A DNA stretch of 62,013 nt, from NCBI GenBank assembly GCA_051002015.1, contig JBPCMS010000034.1:1-62013 (forward strand). Reading direction: 5' to 3'. Position 1 is the first letter of the stretch. Every line of letters starts with the position of its first letter. The position numbers and the translations under genes were made by a program. Source of the DNA: JACDBE01 sp051002015 (GTDB taxonomy: Bacteria; Actinomycetota; Acidimicrobiia; Spongiisociales; UBA5794). A model generated the notes under the pieces. That model saw nothing but the letters and a program-made list of their open reading frames with translations, searched no databases and was not told the DNA's origin. Below, piece after piece: positions 22,282 to 31,919 of the stretch.

Positions 22282-24695
22282 CGAGTGCCCACGATCAGGG
22301 CCAGGAGCGCCAGCGCCAGGATGCTGCCGATGACCATCGGATGGCCCAGACGCCGCTCGATCGCCAGCAACAGCCGTTGGGCGCTCGCACCTGCGCTCTC
22401 CAGACCGCGCTCCACTCCGCTCTGGAAGACAGCTCGCTCCACGGCGTCGGTGATCCCGGCGATGATTCCGGTCAGCTTCAAGGCGCCGGTGTCGATCGGT
22501 TGGAAGACGGCCCGCTCGATCCTCTCGGCGAGGCCCGCAAACGCGTTGGCGACCGCGCCGAACACGCCACCCGTGTCGGCCGGTCGTTGGAAGACGGCCC
22601 GCTCGATCCGCTCGACGAGGCCGGCAATCACATCGGCGACGGTGCCGAATACGCCGCCCGTGTCGGAGGCGCGCCTGGCGGTGGCGCCCATCCGCGCAAC
22701 GGCACCGCGGGGGTGGTCCTGCCCCGAGTGGACGGCGCCGGTCGCTGCCGGCAGCCAATCGAGAGGCTCGGGCGCTTCGGCGAGTGCGGTGGCCCCGGTC
22801 TGCCGGCTGCGGAGGGCGGCGAACCGCGCCTCCCAGGTTGCGGACAGGGACACGCCTGGCCCAGTTGCCGGCGCCGGCGGTGGGGCGGGGCGGTCGAGCA
22901 CCGCCATGTCGAAGCGTTCGAGGGCGCGGCCCAGCGCCGCTGTCGGAGCAACGATGGCGCGACCGTAGAAGTCGTCGAGGTAGCCGCGGTTCAGCCCCCA
23001 CCAGTACAGGCGGCGCATGGCGGCAGGGCCCGCCGAGGCCGGCAACTCCTCCCGGAAGCGGTCGAGGTAGCGCGGGCCATACCAGCCGGAGAGCAACAGC
23101 AGGGCGATGGTGCCGGTGAAGACCGCGGTGAGGAGCACGTTGCCCAACGGCACGTCGACGCTGCCTGCGGCGACCTGGCCGAGCAGGCGCTGGAACCAGG
23201 AGCCGTCGAGCCCGCCGGGCAGGACGTCGACGGCCAAGCCAAGGGCGACGAGGCCGGCGAGGACGCCAAGGGCCACAACCAGGCGAGCCGTGGGGGTGCG
23301 GCTTGGCCGGCCCGCCTGGTGGGAAGGGCGATCATCGGCGCCATGGCCGGCATCGCTGGCGTGGTCCTCGTCGCCGGTATGACCGGCGAAGGCGACCGCA
23401 GTCATGCGCCGTGTTGAGAAGACCGCGGCGAAGGCCGCCATCACCGCCAGCGCCAGCACCACCCAGAAGTTCCCGGTGAGGCCCCCGGCCGACTGGAGCA
23501 CACGGCCGACCAGAGGTGCCGACAGCAGTCCCGCCGCCGCCACCAGGGCAACTACGGCCAGCGGGCGGGCAGTGCCCGCCGGGCGGCGCACCGCGGTCGG
23601 ATCAGGGCCGCCGTGGAGGTGGTGCAGGATCGACGGCGCGGTCAGGAACAGGTAACTCTTGTAGAAGGCGTGCGCCACCAGGTGGAAGATGGCGACGGCG
23701 TACAGCCCCAGGCCGCAGAACAGGAACATCAACCCGAGCTGCGCAGTGGTCGAGGCCGCCAGCATGCCCTTGATGTCGGTCTGCACGTAGCCGACGAGCT
23801 GCCCGTACAGCGCCGTCACCGCGCCGATGATGCCGACGGCGATCAGCGCGGTCGGCGCCTGGTCGTAGATCGGTGCCGAGCGCACCACGAGATAGACACC
23901 GGCGGTCACCATCGTCGCCGCATGCATCAGCGCGCTGGACGGCGTAGGCCCTTCCATCGCCCGCGCCAACCAGGTCCCAAGCGGCAGCTGCGCCGACTTG
24001 CCGGTGGCGCCGAGGAGGAGCAGCAGGCCGACCCCCTCGACGACGCCCCGCGGTAGGGCTGACGCCTGTGTGAAGACCTCGCCGTACTGCAGCGTGCCGG
24101 TGTGGGCGACCAGGACGAACATCGCGATCAGCAGAGCGGCGTCGCCGACACGGTTCATGAGGAACGCCTTCGTCCCGGCCTGGGCCGAGGCCGGACGGTC
24201 CCGGTAGAAGCTGATGAGCAGGTAGGAGCAGACCCCGACCCCCTCCCAGCCCAGGAACATGACTAGGTAGCTGTCGGCCATGACGAGGACCAGCATGGCG
24301 AACACGAACAGGGACAAGACGGTGAAATAGCGGGTGAAGCCGTGCTCGTTGTGCATGTAGTTGACCGAGAAGCGCGTCACCAGCGCGCTGATGCCGGTCA
24401 CCACGAGCATCATGACCACGCTCAGCGGGTCAAGCAGGAACCCGAAGTCGACGCTGAGGTCGCCGCTGTGGATGAAGCGGTAGATCGTGACCTGGCGCGT
24501 GCCCGGTTGCGCCACCATCGTCGCGGCGAGATACAGGCTGGCAAAGAAGGAGGCGAACACGGTCGCGACCGCGACCCGGGCAACGGTCACGTGCCCGTAC
24601 AGGCGCTCACCGGAGAGGGCGTTCAGGCCGTTGGCCACGGCGGCGCCCAGAGGTAGCGCGAAGACGGCGACGGCAACCAGCTCGAAGGCGCTCAC
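22278..24695 (-). CDS. dabB: NuoL-like subunit (DabB-like) with a C-terminal amphipathic repeat tail
   Basis: 805 residues from GTG 24695, overlapping the dabA stop by 4 nt. The NuoL core covers residues ~1-560: FLLDPLSVVMMLVV, FLGWEGVGVCSYLLISFY, TGKSAQLPLGTWLARAMEGP (conserved Lys) and SSALMHAATMVTAGVYLV. Direct linkage to dabA marks it as the DabB partner, which uses the ion gradient to drive DabA. After ~residue 650 comes an Ala/Pro-rich linker and three repeats of 24-26 residues (22422-22664) ending in ERAVFQ, then a final hydrophobic segment. This tail is not part of standard NuoL/DabB. Confidence 0.85.
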   Translation of the reverse strand: MSAFELVAVAVFALPLGAAVANGLNALSGERLYGHVTVARVAVATVFASFFASLYLAATMVAQPGTRQVTIYRFIHSGDLSVDFGFLLDPLSVVMMLVVTGISALVTRFSVNYMHNEHGFTRYFTVLSLFVFAMLVLVMADSYLVMFLGWEGVGVCSYLLISFYRDRPASAQAGTKAFLMNRVGDAALLIAMFVLVAHTGTLQYGEVFTQASALPRGVVEGVGLLLLLGATGKSAQLPLGTWLARAMEGPTPSSALMHAATMVTAGVYLVVRSAPIYDQAPTALIAVGIIGAVTALYGQLVGYVQTDIKGMLAASTTAQLGLMFLFCGLGLYAVAIFHLVAHAFYKSYLFLTAPSILHHLHGGPDPTAVRRPAGTARPLAVVALVAAAGLLSAPLVGRVLQSAGGLTGNFWVVLALAVMAAFAAVFSTRRMTAVAFAGHTGDEDHASDAGHGADDRPSHQAGRPSRTPTARLVVALGVLAGLVALGLAVDVLPGGLDGSWFQRLLGQVAAGSVDVPLGNVLLTAVFTGTIALLLLSGWYGPRYLDRFREELPASAGPAAMRRLYWWGLNRGYLDDFYGRAIVAPTAALGRALERFDMAVLDRPAPPPAPATGPGVSLSATWEARFAALRSRQTGATALAEAPEPLDWLPAATGAVHSGQDHPRGAVARMGATARRASDTGGVFGTVADVIAGLVERIERAVFQRPADTGGVFGAVANAFAGLAERIERAVFQPIDTGALKLTGIIAGITDAVERAVFQSGVERGLESAGASAQRLLLAIERRLGHPMVIGSILALALLALIVGTR
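22422..22664 (-). repeat. Three in-frame repeats in the NuoL-like tail
   Basis: Units at 22587-22664, 22500-22577 and 22422-22493 encode DTGGVFGTVADVIAGL + VERIERAVFQ, a near copy, and a diverged third starting DTGALKL. Spacers are RPA and PI. The two best units share long identical DNA (GGAAGACGGCCCGCTCGAT), so the duplication is fairly recent. Each unit would form an amphipathic helix. Confidence 0.8.
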
Positions 24696-27600
24696 GACCG
24701 GGTCACCGTCCCGTCGCGCGGGCCGGTGGTCCCGATCAGGACGGGAGGCAGGAATCCCTCCTTGCCGCGGTAGTACTCGTACGAGGTCCCGACGACCGGT
24801 AGGTCGGGGACCCGCTCGTCCCAAGGCACGAAGCCCTCGCCGGCCACGAACCGGGTGAACGTGCCTGCCTGTGGGTCCATCGCCACCAGGTGCACCCACT
24901 CGTTGTCGAGCAGCTCGGCAATCGCCGGCTGGCGCGTGTAGATGTCGCCGAGCACGTCGAGCGTGGCCTCGACGATCAACAGCAGGCGCATCGGCTCGTG
25001 GATCTCGATCATCTGCCGCGGTAGCCCGGTGCGCAGATCGCTGGCCGCCCCCTCCATGACCCCGAGGAGGCCCGACACGTTGTGGGGTACCTTGGTGTCA
25101 CAACCGTAGACCCGGTTGTCGACGCTGGAGAAGTAGTACTCGAGATTGATGCCCGCCCCCACCGGGCCCATGGCGAGCAAGATGCGCTCGACGATGGCGC
25201 CCGTCGGGTCCTGGGTGGGGTCGTAGGAGATGACGAAGCCGCGACGGTCAAAGAACACCCCTTGGGTGAGGCAGCGGCGGCCGACGACGGCGAAGGCGTT
25301 CGTGCAATGGCCCCACTCGGGGCGGACCTGCGACAGGTCGCGGCTTCGACTCTCGACGTGGCGCAGGCCCACGGCCGGGGTGGGGTCCTTGGGCGCCGAC
25401 CCGAACCTCCGGCAACGCTCGCGTGCCGAGTTGGCGCGCGCCTCCTCGAGGTCGGCGCGCAACGCCTCCCACTCCGCAGCGTGGCTGGCGGGGATGTCGG
25501 TGGTGTCGAAGAACACCATCTGGTCGCTGGCGGTGTTGTGGATCGCCCCCACGAAATGCGTGTCGTCGGGGATGTCGATCCCGCGCTCTCGCAGCAGCGC
25601 CCGCACCACCGTGCGGTTGGCCAGCCCGGCGAAGGCGCGGCCGTTGGGACCACCGTGCTTACCGCCGCACGCACCGCAGTCGTGGGCCGACTCGTGGGGG
25701 TTGTTGACAGACACCGACCCGTGCCCGCAGAAGACGACGAGCCGGGCGAAATGGTGGGTCATGCCGATGTTGCGCAGCTGCGCCTCGACGCGGTCGACCT
25801 GCTGGACGGTCTCGAAGCCGCGGCCAAGGTCGTCGTGATCCAGGGTGAGCAGGGTGGGCGGCCTCGGAACGAGCCGGCGGCGCGCCATTTCGGCCAGCTC
25901 GGTCCACCGCCGGGGGGCCAACACGCGGCCGGCCAGCGGCACCGCTTGTACGAGGCCGGTCAACTGGGTGAGGAAGAACGCCGAGACGGCGTTGCGCTTG
26001 GACTCCCAGTAGGTGTTGTGGAAGACCTCCTCCCAGGCACGGAGCGCGCTACGGCGTTCGGCCACGGGGACGGCCTCGGGACGCGGGACCTCCTGGACCC
26101 GGTTCGCCGGGGTCACGTTGGCGGGGCACAGCGGTGTGACCGTGTGGTCGTCGAGTCCGCGGTAGTCCATGGCGACGCCGAAGAAGCCGCCGGCGCCGAA
26201 CGTCTCGTAGCCCGGGTCGAGCTCGTCGAACGCCCGGTGTATGGACTCCTCGCGCTCGTCGATGCAGAACACCACCTGCGCCTTGGGCCGATCCGGGCGA
26301 TCCCGCCAGCGACCGCGTCCGCGGTTGGCGGCGAGCGCGCCCAGGATCTGCTCGCGGTAGTGGCGCTCGAAGGCGGCCAGCCAGACGGGGCGGTGCGCCG
26401 ACTCGGGGAAGCCGTCGAGGACGGCGAGCAGGCGGTCGCGGACCGTCGCCGGAAGTACCCGCACGTCGGCCGCCGACCACCCCTGCAGTTGCGCCAGACG
26501 GAACAAGCGCCACGCGTGGTCATGCGCCCGGAACAGCGGGCGGGCGCCATCGAGCTGCTCGTGATAAGCCCACGCCTTGTCGGCGAGAAGGATCCAGCTT
26601 GCGTCGATCTCACCTCCGACGGGGAGCTCGTGCACGGAACGGGCCAGGAAGGAGGGCAGGGTGCCGGCTACCGCCTCGGCTCGCAGCCAGACCTCGTGCG
26701 GGCGGGCGCGCAAATGAGCGACGAGGTCGGCAGGTTCCAGGTTCCAGGTGCGGCGGGTCACATTCGTGACCAGCTGGACCTCGACGAACAGGCGGACGGC
26801 GAGGTACTGCACAAGGCTGGTGGGTTGAGCCTGTTGCCGAGGAAACTGGGGGTTCGTTCCGCGCCAGTTCATCATTCCGGCCCATCCCGGCAGACCGGTC
26901 AGGACCCGCCCGACGTAGCTGCCCCAGTGCTCCTCGCCGACGCCGAGGCGCATGAGCAGCGCGATGACGGCATCCTCGGGGGGCTCGGGCAGTGCAGCCG
27001 CCTCCTCACGCCAGCCGGGCAGCCCCTCCAGGTCCAGCGCATGGTCGTGCGGCGCGGCTCGGCGCCAACCCTCATAGAAGCCGAGCGTGCGATCCGGCAT
27101 GCGCCAGGCCGCCTGACCGAGGTCGAGAAACGCCGCACAGCGCCGGATGAGGTAGCGGTTGACCCGCTCGACGATGTCCTCGCCGACCAGGGCGTGAACG
27201 AGGTCGGCATGTGTCCGGTCGCGGCCGACGCGGTCGAGTTGGGCGCGGGCCACCGTCTCGAGGTGAGCGGCCAGCCGCCGCCGGGAGTCATGGGTCCGCA
27301 CCTCGTCGGCGAGGGATTGCAGTGCGCTGCTCGTTGCACCGTCGGGCTGGCGCGCCAGGTCGTAGAGCGCGTCGGCGCCCTGGCGCGACAGTCCGCCAGC
27401 GTCGGTGTCCGCCATGACGAACCATGCGGCGCACGCCGCCTCGCGCAGCGGGGGCTCATCGGCGGCGCCGGGCTCGTCGGCGGCGCGGCGGCGCAGGCGG
27501 TCAAGTGTCTCACCGGCGGCGACGCGGACCGACGAGCGAAGGTCGCCGGGCAGGGGCACAGCGGGCCCGCCCCAGCGCTCGATGTCGGCGAGTCCCTCGG

Positions 27601-28603
27601 CGACCCGCTCGCCGACCCCATCGGGGTCACGCGCCATCAGGGTCACGGGGTCGGTCGGCCCGTACGGGTCGGTGATGGCGAATGCGGCCAGACAGGCATG
27701 CCATAGCGAGGCGACGGCGTAGCCTTCGAGGTCGCGGGCACAATTGGCCTCGAGCGCATCGAGCGTGCCCCGGGTTCCGAAGTGGCGCCGTGCCAGGCCC
27801 CGCACGACACGGGCTTCGGCCTCGAGCCACAGCAGCCGCGTGTGCTCCTGGCCACGGCCGGTATCCCGCAGGCCATGGCAGTGCGCGTCCACCGCGGCGA
27901 GATACCCCTCCTGCCGATTGGCGGGAACGCCCAGCACGCGCAGCAGTCGCCCGACGGGCGCGCCGGTCGATGTGGCATCGGCCGCCAGGTGTGTCTCGGC
28001 GTCGCCGAGCACGGCGGCGGGCGCATCCAGGTCGAGCAACGCGCCGAGCCAGTCCACCAGCGTCCAGCCGGCCCCGATGCGTTCGAGGCTGGCGGCGAGC
28101 TCCTGTTGCGAGCGGCTGAGCAGCCGCGCCCGGGCGGCCACCGAGACGTCGGCGGCTATGCGGCGGCCGGCGTCGCCCGATGTCATGGCGTCGCGCAGCA
28201 CGGCGGGAGGGACGGCAGTCGCCCCATACAGGAGGTGCAGCTTGCGAATCTCGCCGTCGGAGATGGTGCGACCGCCAACCGTGCCGAGCACCTCGGCGGG
28301 GTCGAGCTCTGGGCGCATGGCGAACACGGCGTCCAGGTCGGCGTCGGCGATGCGGCCGGCGCGGTACCGGGCGCGTCCCAGGTCGACTGGCTCGTAGGCA
28401 CGGCCGCCGAGCAGCTGCTCGGCCTCGGCGACGGCGTGCTCGAACGGCTTGTGCTGCAGCCCGTGCAGGGTGTTGTGGTGGACGAACGTCGTCATCGGGC
28501 CTTGGCTGGGAAGCAGGTGGCCCCAGTGCTCGAGCTCGTGGGCGAGGTGTGCCCGGTGGTCCGCGAGCACCGCCGTCGACGTTCCGGGCGTGGGTGTGGT
28601 CAT
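24692..28603 (-). CDS. dabA: DabA: inorganic carbon transporter subunit (DUF2309)
   Basis: 1303 residues, much longer than the ~800-900 of well-studied members. The N-terminus has FVHHNTLHGLQHKPFEHAV, a DUF2309 signature. The zinc site resembles a beta-carbonic anhydrase: C780 and D782 in VVFCIDEREES, H961 in VFCGHGSVS and C976 in HDCGACGG; the H-to-C spacing of 15 equals that known for DabA of Halothiobacillus. DabA with a NuoL-like DabB forms an energy-driven, one-way CO2 hydration/bicarbonate accumulation system at the membrane. It lies between a NuoM-like gene (10 nt upstream) and the DabB-like gene (GTGA overlap). Confidence 0.93.
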   Translation of the reverse strand: MTTPTPGTSTAVLADHRAHLAHELEHWGHLLPSQGPMTTFVHHNTLHGLQHKPFEHAVAEAEQLLGGRAYEPVDLGRARYRAGRIADADLDAVFAMRPELDPAEVLGTVGGRTISDGEIRKLHLLYGATAVPPAVLRDAMTSGDAGRRIAADVSVAARARLLSRSQQELAASLERIGAGWTLVDWLGALLDLDAPAAVLGDAETHLAADATSTGAPVGRLLRVLGVPANRQEGYLAAVDAHCHGLRDTGRGQEHTRLLWLEAEARVVRGLARRHFGTRGTLDALEANCARDLEGYAVASLWHACLAAFAITDPYGPTDPVTLMARDPDGVGERVAEGLADIERWGGPAVPLPGDLRSSVRVAAGETLDRLRRRAADEPGAADEPPLREAACAAWFVMADTDAGGLSRQGADALYDLARQPDGATSSALQSLADEVRTHDSRRRLAAHLETVARAQLDRVGRDRTHADLVHALVGEDIVERVNRYLIRRCAAFLDLGQAAWRMPDRTLGFYEGWRRAAPHDHALDLEGLPGWREEAAALPEPPEDAVIALLMRLGVGEEHWGSYVGRVLTGLPGWAGMMNWRGTNPQFPRQQAQPTSLVQYLAVRLFVEVQLVTNVTRRTWNLEPADLVAHLRARPHEVWLRAEAVAGTLPSFLARSVHELPVGGEIDASWILLADKAWAYHEQLDGARPLFRAHDHAWRLFRLAQLQGWSAADVRVLPATVRDRLLAVLDGFPESAHRPVWLAAFERHYREQILGALAANRGRGRWRDRPDRPKAQVVFCIDEREESIHRAFDELDPGYETFGAGGFFGVAMDYRGLDDHTVTPLCPANVTPANRVQEVPRPEAVPVAERRSALRAWEEVFHNTYWESKRNAVSAFFLTQLTGLVQAVPLAGRVLAPRRWTELAEMARRRLVPRPPTLLTLDHDDLGRGFETVQQVDRVEAQLRNIGMTHHFARLVVFCGHGSVSVNNPHESAHDCGACGGKHGGPNGRAFAGLANRTVVRALLRERGIDIPDDTHFVGAIHNTASDQMVFFDTTDIPASHAAEWEALRADLEEARANSARERCRRFGSAPKDPTPAVGLRHVESRSRDLSQVRPEWGHCTNAFAVVGRRCLTQGVFFDRRGFVISYDPTQDPTGAIVERILLAMGPVGAGINLEYYFSSVDNRVYGCDTKVPHNVSGLLGVMEGAASDLRTGLPRQMIEIHEPMRLLLIVEATLDVLGDIYTRQPAIAELLDNEWVHLVAMDPQAGTFTRFVAGEGFVPWDERVPDLPVVGTSYEYYRGKEGFLPPVLIGTTGPRDGTVTRS

Positions 28604-28613
28604 CGATGCACGG

Positions 28614-30071
28614 TCAATCGCTCAGCGCGGTCATGGCGCGAACGGTGGCGTCGATCAGGCCGAGCGCCAGGCCCGGGAGTACCCCCAGCACCACGGTCAG
28701 AATCGCCAGCGGCACCGCCGCAGCCAACTCGCGGCCGCCCAGGTCGGCCATGCCCTTCCAGCGGGCGTCGAGTTCGCCGGTGAACATCGAGGAAATGACC
28801 CGCAACGTGAACGTGGCGGTCACGAGGATGCCGAGGAGGGCGAACAGCACGAACAGGCCCCAGCGCTCGAACGCGCCGATCAGTGTCTGGAACTCGCCCA
28901 CGAACTGGGCGAGACCCGGCAAGCCCATCGACGCCAGCAGGCCCAGCACGGTGAGGCTCGTGTACACCGGCACCTGTCCGCTGAGGCCCGACAGCTGCCC
29001 GAGGTCCATCGTGTGGGTGCGGTCATAGATGATGCCGACGAGGAGGAACAGCCCGCCGGTGATGATGCCGTGGGCAAGCATCATGAACACCGCCCCGGAC
29101 ACGCCCGTCACGTTCAACGCCGCAATCCCCAGCAACACGAACCCCATGTGGCTGATCGAGGAGAAGGCGACAATCGCCTTGAGGTCGGTCTGGCGGAAGG
29201 CGAGGAAGGCACCGTAGAGGATGTTGACCAGCGCCAAGACGAACAACCAAGGCAGGAACGCCTCCAGGCCCAGCGGCAGCGTGTCGGCGACGCGCAGCAG
29301 GCCGTAGGCACCGAGCTTGAGCAGGACGCCGGACAGCATGATGCTCACCGGCGTCGGCGCCTGCACGTGGGCCAGCGGCAGCCAGCCGTGCAGGGGAAAC
29401 ACCGGGATCTTGACCGCGAAGCCGATGAAGAAGGCGAGGAACGGCGCGATCTGGAAACCGCGGGTCCACCCACCGCTGGCCGCCTCGAGCGCCGCCATGT
29501 CGAAGGTGTGCGGGTCGGCGGCGAGGTAGACCGCGAAGATGCCGAGCAGCATGAGGACCGAGCCGCCCAGGGTGTACATGAAGAACGTCAGCGTCGCCCG
29601 CGCCTTCTGCGGGCCGCCCCACATCCCGATGAGGAAGAACATGGGGACGAGGGCGATCTCCCAGAACACGTAGAACAGGAACCAGTCGCGCGCCACGAAC
29701 ACGCCGAGGATGGAGAACTCCAGCAGCATCATCCAGGCGAAGTACGCCCTGTGGTTGTGGTCCACCTTCAGCGACGCGATCAGGGCGACGACCGTGAGCA
29801 GGGTCGTGAGCAGCATCAGCGGAAAGCTCAGCCCGTCCACGCCGAGCGTGTAGGTCATGCCGAGCTCGGGGATCCAGGTCGCCTGCTCGGTGAACTGCGG
29901 ATTTGATGAGGAGCGGTCGAAGCTAGTGAGCAGGCCCCATGAGAGCACGAGGGTGCCGCCGGCGACAGCCAGGGCCACGCCCTTGGCGAGTGCAGCCTGA
30001 CCGCGGGGGAGCAGCAGGATCACGACCAGCCCGACGATGGGCAGCCAGGTGATGACGGTGAGGATTCCCAT
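28614..30071 (-). CDS. NuoM-like antiporter subunit (copy a)
   Basis: 485 residues, about 14 membrane segments. Classical NuoM signatures: YTLGVDGLSFPLMLLTTLL, FYVFWEIALVPMFFLIG, FAVKIPVFPLHGWLPLAHVQAP (Lys and His) and LKAIVAFSSISHMGFVLLG. It is closer to true complex I NuoM than copies b and c. It is 10 nt upstream of dabA and 30 nt after sulP, so in the same transcript. Likely another proton channel of the DAB-type complex. Confidence 0.88.
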   Translation of the reverse strand: MGILTVITWLPIVGLVVILLLPRGQAALAKGVALAVAGGTLVLSWGLLTSFDRSSSNPQFTEQATWIPELGMTYTLGVDGLSFPLMLLTTLLTVVALIASLKVDHNHRAYFAWMMLLEFSILGVFVARDWFLFYVFWEIALVPMFFLIGMWGGPQKARATLTFFMYTLGGSVLMLLGIFAVYLAADPHTFDMAALEAASGGWTRGFQIAPFLAFFIGFAVKIPVFPLHGWLPLAHVQAPTPVSIMLSGVLLKLGAYGLLRVADTLPLGLEAFLPWLFVLALVNILYGAFLAFRQTDLKAIVAFSSISHMGFVLLGIAALNVTGVSGAVFMMLAHGIITGGLFLLVGIIYDRTHTMDLGQLSGLSGQVPVYTSLTVLGLLASMGLPGLAQFVGEFQTLIGAFERWGLFVLFALLGILVTATFTLRVISSMFTGELDARWKGMADLGGRELAAAVPLAILTVVLGVLPGLALGLIDATVRAMTALSD

Positions 30072-30101
30072 GGCTGTCGCCTCGATTCCGGATCGTGGGG
30101 G

Positions 30102-31727
30102 CTAGGTCTGCGCCAGCGTCTTGGGCGCCGTCCTCGTCGCGAACTCGTGGTGGGAGTCGGCGGTCAGCCGCTCGTCGCCCACGCGCACGACCGTGCCGCC
30201 GTCGGCGGTGTAGTTGTCCTCGAAGTCATGAAGGCGCTCCATGACCGTGGGGTCGACGTAGTGGACGCCGGCGAAGTCGAGCGTGACCGTCTTGCCCGGC
30301 GGCAGGGCGTCGAGCTTGGAACGCAGCGGGATGAAGTTGTGAAACCCCAGGGCCTTGCGGAGTTGGATGGTGATCTGCTCGCCCTGCTCGGTGACGGCAA
30401 CCGCCGGCTTGAACAGGTTGCCCAACGACGTGCCTTTCACCAGTGCCCAGACCAGGCCCAGGACGATCCCGGCCGCCACCCCGATGAGCAGGTCGGTGAG
30501 CAACACGGTGAAGGCGGTGACGGTCATGAGCAGGAAGTCCACCTTGCCGACATGGAGCGCGTGGCGGAAGTCGTTGGGGTGAGCGAGCTTGAAGCCGACG
30601 ACGAGCAGGATGCCGGCCAGGGCGGCCAGGGGGATGAGCTCGAGCAGACCGGGTGCGGCGAGGACGAAAACCAACAGGAAGAGTCCGTGGAAGAAGTTCG
30701 ACCACCGCGTCCGGGCCCCGTTCAAGATGTTGGCCTTGCTCCGCACTACCTCGGCGATCATCGGGATGCCTCCCACGGCGCTGGACACCATGTTGCCGAC
30801 GCCCTTGCCGAGCAACTCGCGGTTCATGTCCGACCGGCGCTTCCAGGGATCAAGCTTGTCGACGGCCTCCGCGGTGAGCAGAGACTCGAGGCTGGCGACG
30901 AAGAGGTACAGGAAGATCCACTTGATGGCCGGGCCCGACAATACCTCCGAGAAGTTCGGCGAGATGAACCCGTCCAGAAGCCCGCCGCCCAGGTCGACGC
31001 GCGAGCTGCGCTGGTCAGCTCCCTCGCCGACCAAGATGTCGCCGGCCCCGTTGATGGCGGCGATGACAGTCCCGACGACGACCGCCACCAACGGGGCGGG
31101 CACGATCTTGCCCAGCGCTCCGGTCATGGGCCAGAGCACCATGACGAGCACGGCGGCCAGCCCGACGAGGGCGATCTCGGGAACCAGGTTCTGGAAGCTG
31201 GGTGGGATCTCGGTGAGGATGTGGAACCCGTGGGCACCAGGGTTCAGCCGGCCGAGGGCGACGTGGATCTGACCGGCCATGATGATGAGGCCGATACCGG
31301 CCAGCATCCCGTGTATAACCGACAGCGGGAAGAACCCGGTCATCTTGCCGGCCCTGGCGAAGTAGAGCAGGATCTGGAGCCCGCCCGTGACGACACCGAC
31401 GGCGAGCGCCGTCTCGTAGCCGAGCTCGGTGACGGCGCCGGCGACGATGACGATCATCCCGGCCGCGGGGCCGTTGATGGTCACATGAGAACCCGAGAGC
31501 AGGCAGGCGAGCGTCCCGGCGATGATGCCGGAGATCACGCCGGCGATCGCCGGGGCGCCGGAGGCCAGCGCGATGGCGAGGCACAGCGGCAGCGCGATCA
31601 GAAAGAGGATGAAGCCGGAGACGACATCGGTCTTGCCGTTCTCGACGAGCCCAGGCAGCCAGTCCTTCGGCGGGACAGGGCGCCCCTGCTCTGCCGGCGC
31701 GCTTGGGGTCTGTGGACCAGCGGTCAT
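30102..31727 (-). CDS. SulP family anion (bicarbonate/sulfate) transporter
   Basis: 541 residues from ATG 31727, chosen for the GAGGAGG site just upstream (the open frame extends further). The transport domain spans residues ~30-420 (SGFILFLIALPLCLAIALASG, SHVTINGPAAGMIVIVAGA, GVGNMVSSAVGGIPMIAEVVRS) and a STAS domain fills the C-terminus (TLDFAGVHYVDPTVMERLHDF). SulP proteins import sulfate, bicarbonate or other anions; next to dabA, and by analogy with BicA-type and chemolithoautotroph SulP carriers, bicarbonate is the likely substrate. First gene of the operon. Confidence 0.9.
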   Translation of the reverse strand: MTAGPQTPSAPAEQGRPVPPKDWLPGLVENGKTDVVSGFILFLIALPLCLAIALASGAPAIAGVISGIIAGTLACLLSGSHVTINGPAAGMIVIVAGAVTELGYETALAVGVVTGGLQILLYFARAGKMTGFFPLSVIHGMLAGIGLIIMAGQIHVALGRLNPGAHGFHILTEIPPSFQNLVPEIALVGLAAVLVMVLWPMTGALGKIVPAPLVAVVVGTVIAAINGAGDILVGEGADQRSSRVDLGGGLLDGFISPNFSEVLSGPAIKWIFLYLFVASLESLLTAEAVDKLDPWKRRSDMNRELLGKGVGNMVSSAVGGIPMIAEVVRSKANILNGARTRWSNFFHGLFLLVFVLAAPGLLELIPLAALAGILLVVGFKLAHPNDFRHALHVGKVDFLLMTVTAFTVLLTDLLIGVAAGIVLGLVWALVKGTSLGNLFKPAVAVTEQGEQITIQLRKALGFHNFIPLRSKLDALPPGKTVTLDFAGVHYVDPTVMERLHDFEDNYTADGGTVVRVGDERLTADSHHEFATRTAPKTLAQT

Positions 31728-31807
31728 CGTGTTGCCTCCTCCTCGGGTGAGCGCCACGCCTCGGGGTGCGGCTGTGCTTCCTCCGCTCAGCGAAGGATGC
31801 ATGAATT

Positions 31808-31846
31808 CTTGATGAAAATCAAGCGGTTTTTCATGCTTGTTTCATG
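31808..31846. promoter_or_regulatory. AT-rich divergent control region: palindrome plus Pho-box-like direct repeats
   Basis: In a GC-rich setting this stretch is strongly AT-rich. It holds a palindrome CTTGAT-GAAA-ATCAAG (31808-31823) and two 7-bp direct repeats TTTCATG-CTTG-TTTCATG (31829-31846), an 11-bp period like binding sites of OmpR/PhoB regulators. It lies between sulP (minus) and the response regulator gene (plus), so the regulator encoded next door is the obvious ligand. Promoters for both directions probably lie inside it. Confidence 0.6.
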
Positions 31847-31919
31847 AGCGTCGTAGCGCCGCCGCACATGGCAGACTGTGCGTCCCAGCCTGAAGCCCCG
31901 GGACCGCAAGGAGGTGGGG

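Noticed and set aside
17678..24695. Respiratory complex I (nuo) operon.
   Set aside because: Only antiporter-type membrane subunits are present; NuoA-K hydrophilic and small subunits are absent, and DabA, SulP and GNAT-AAA+ are interleaved.
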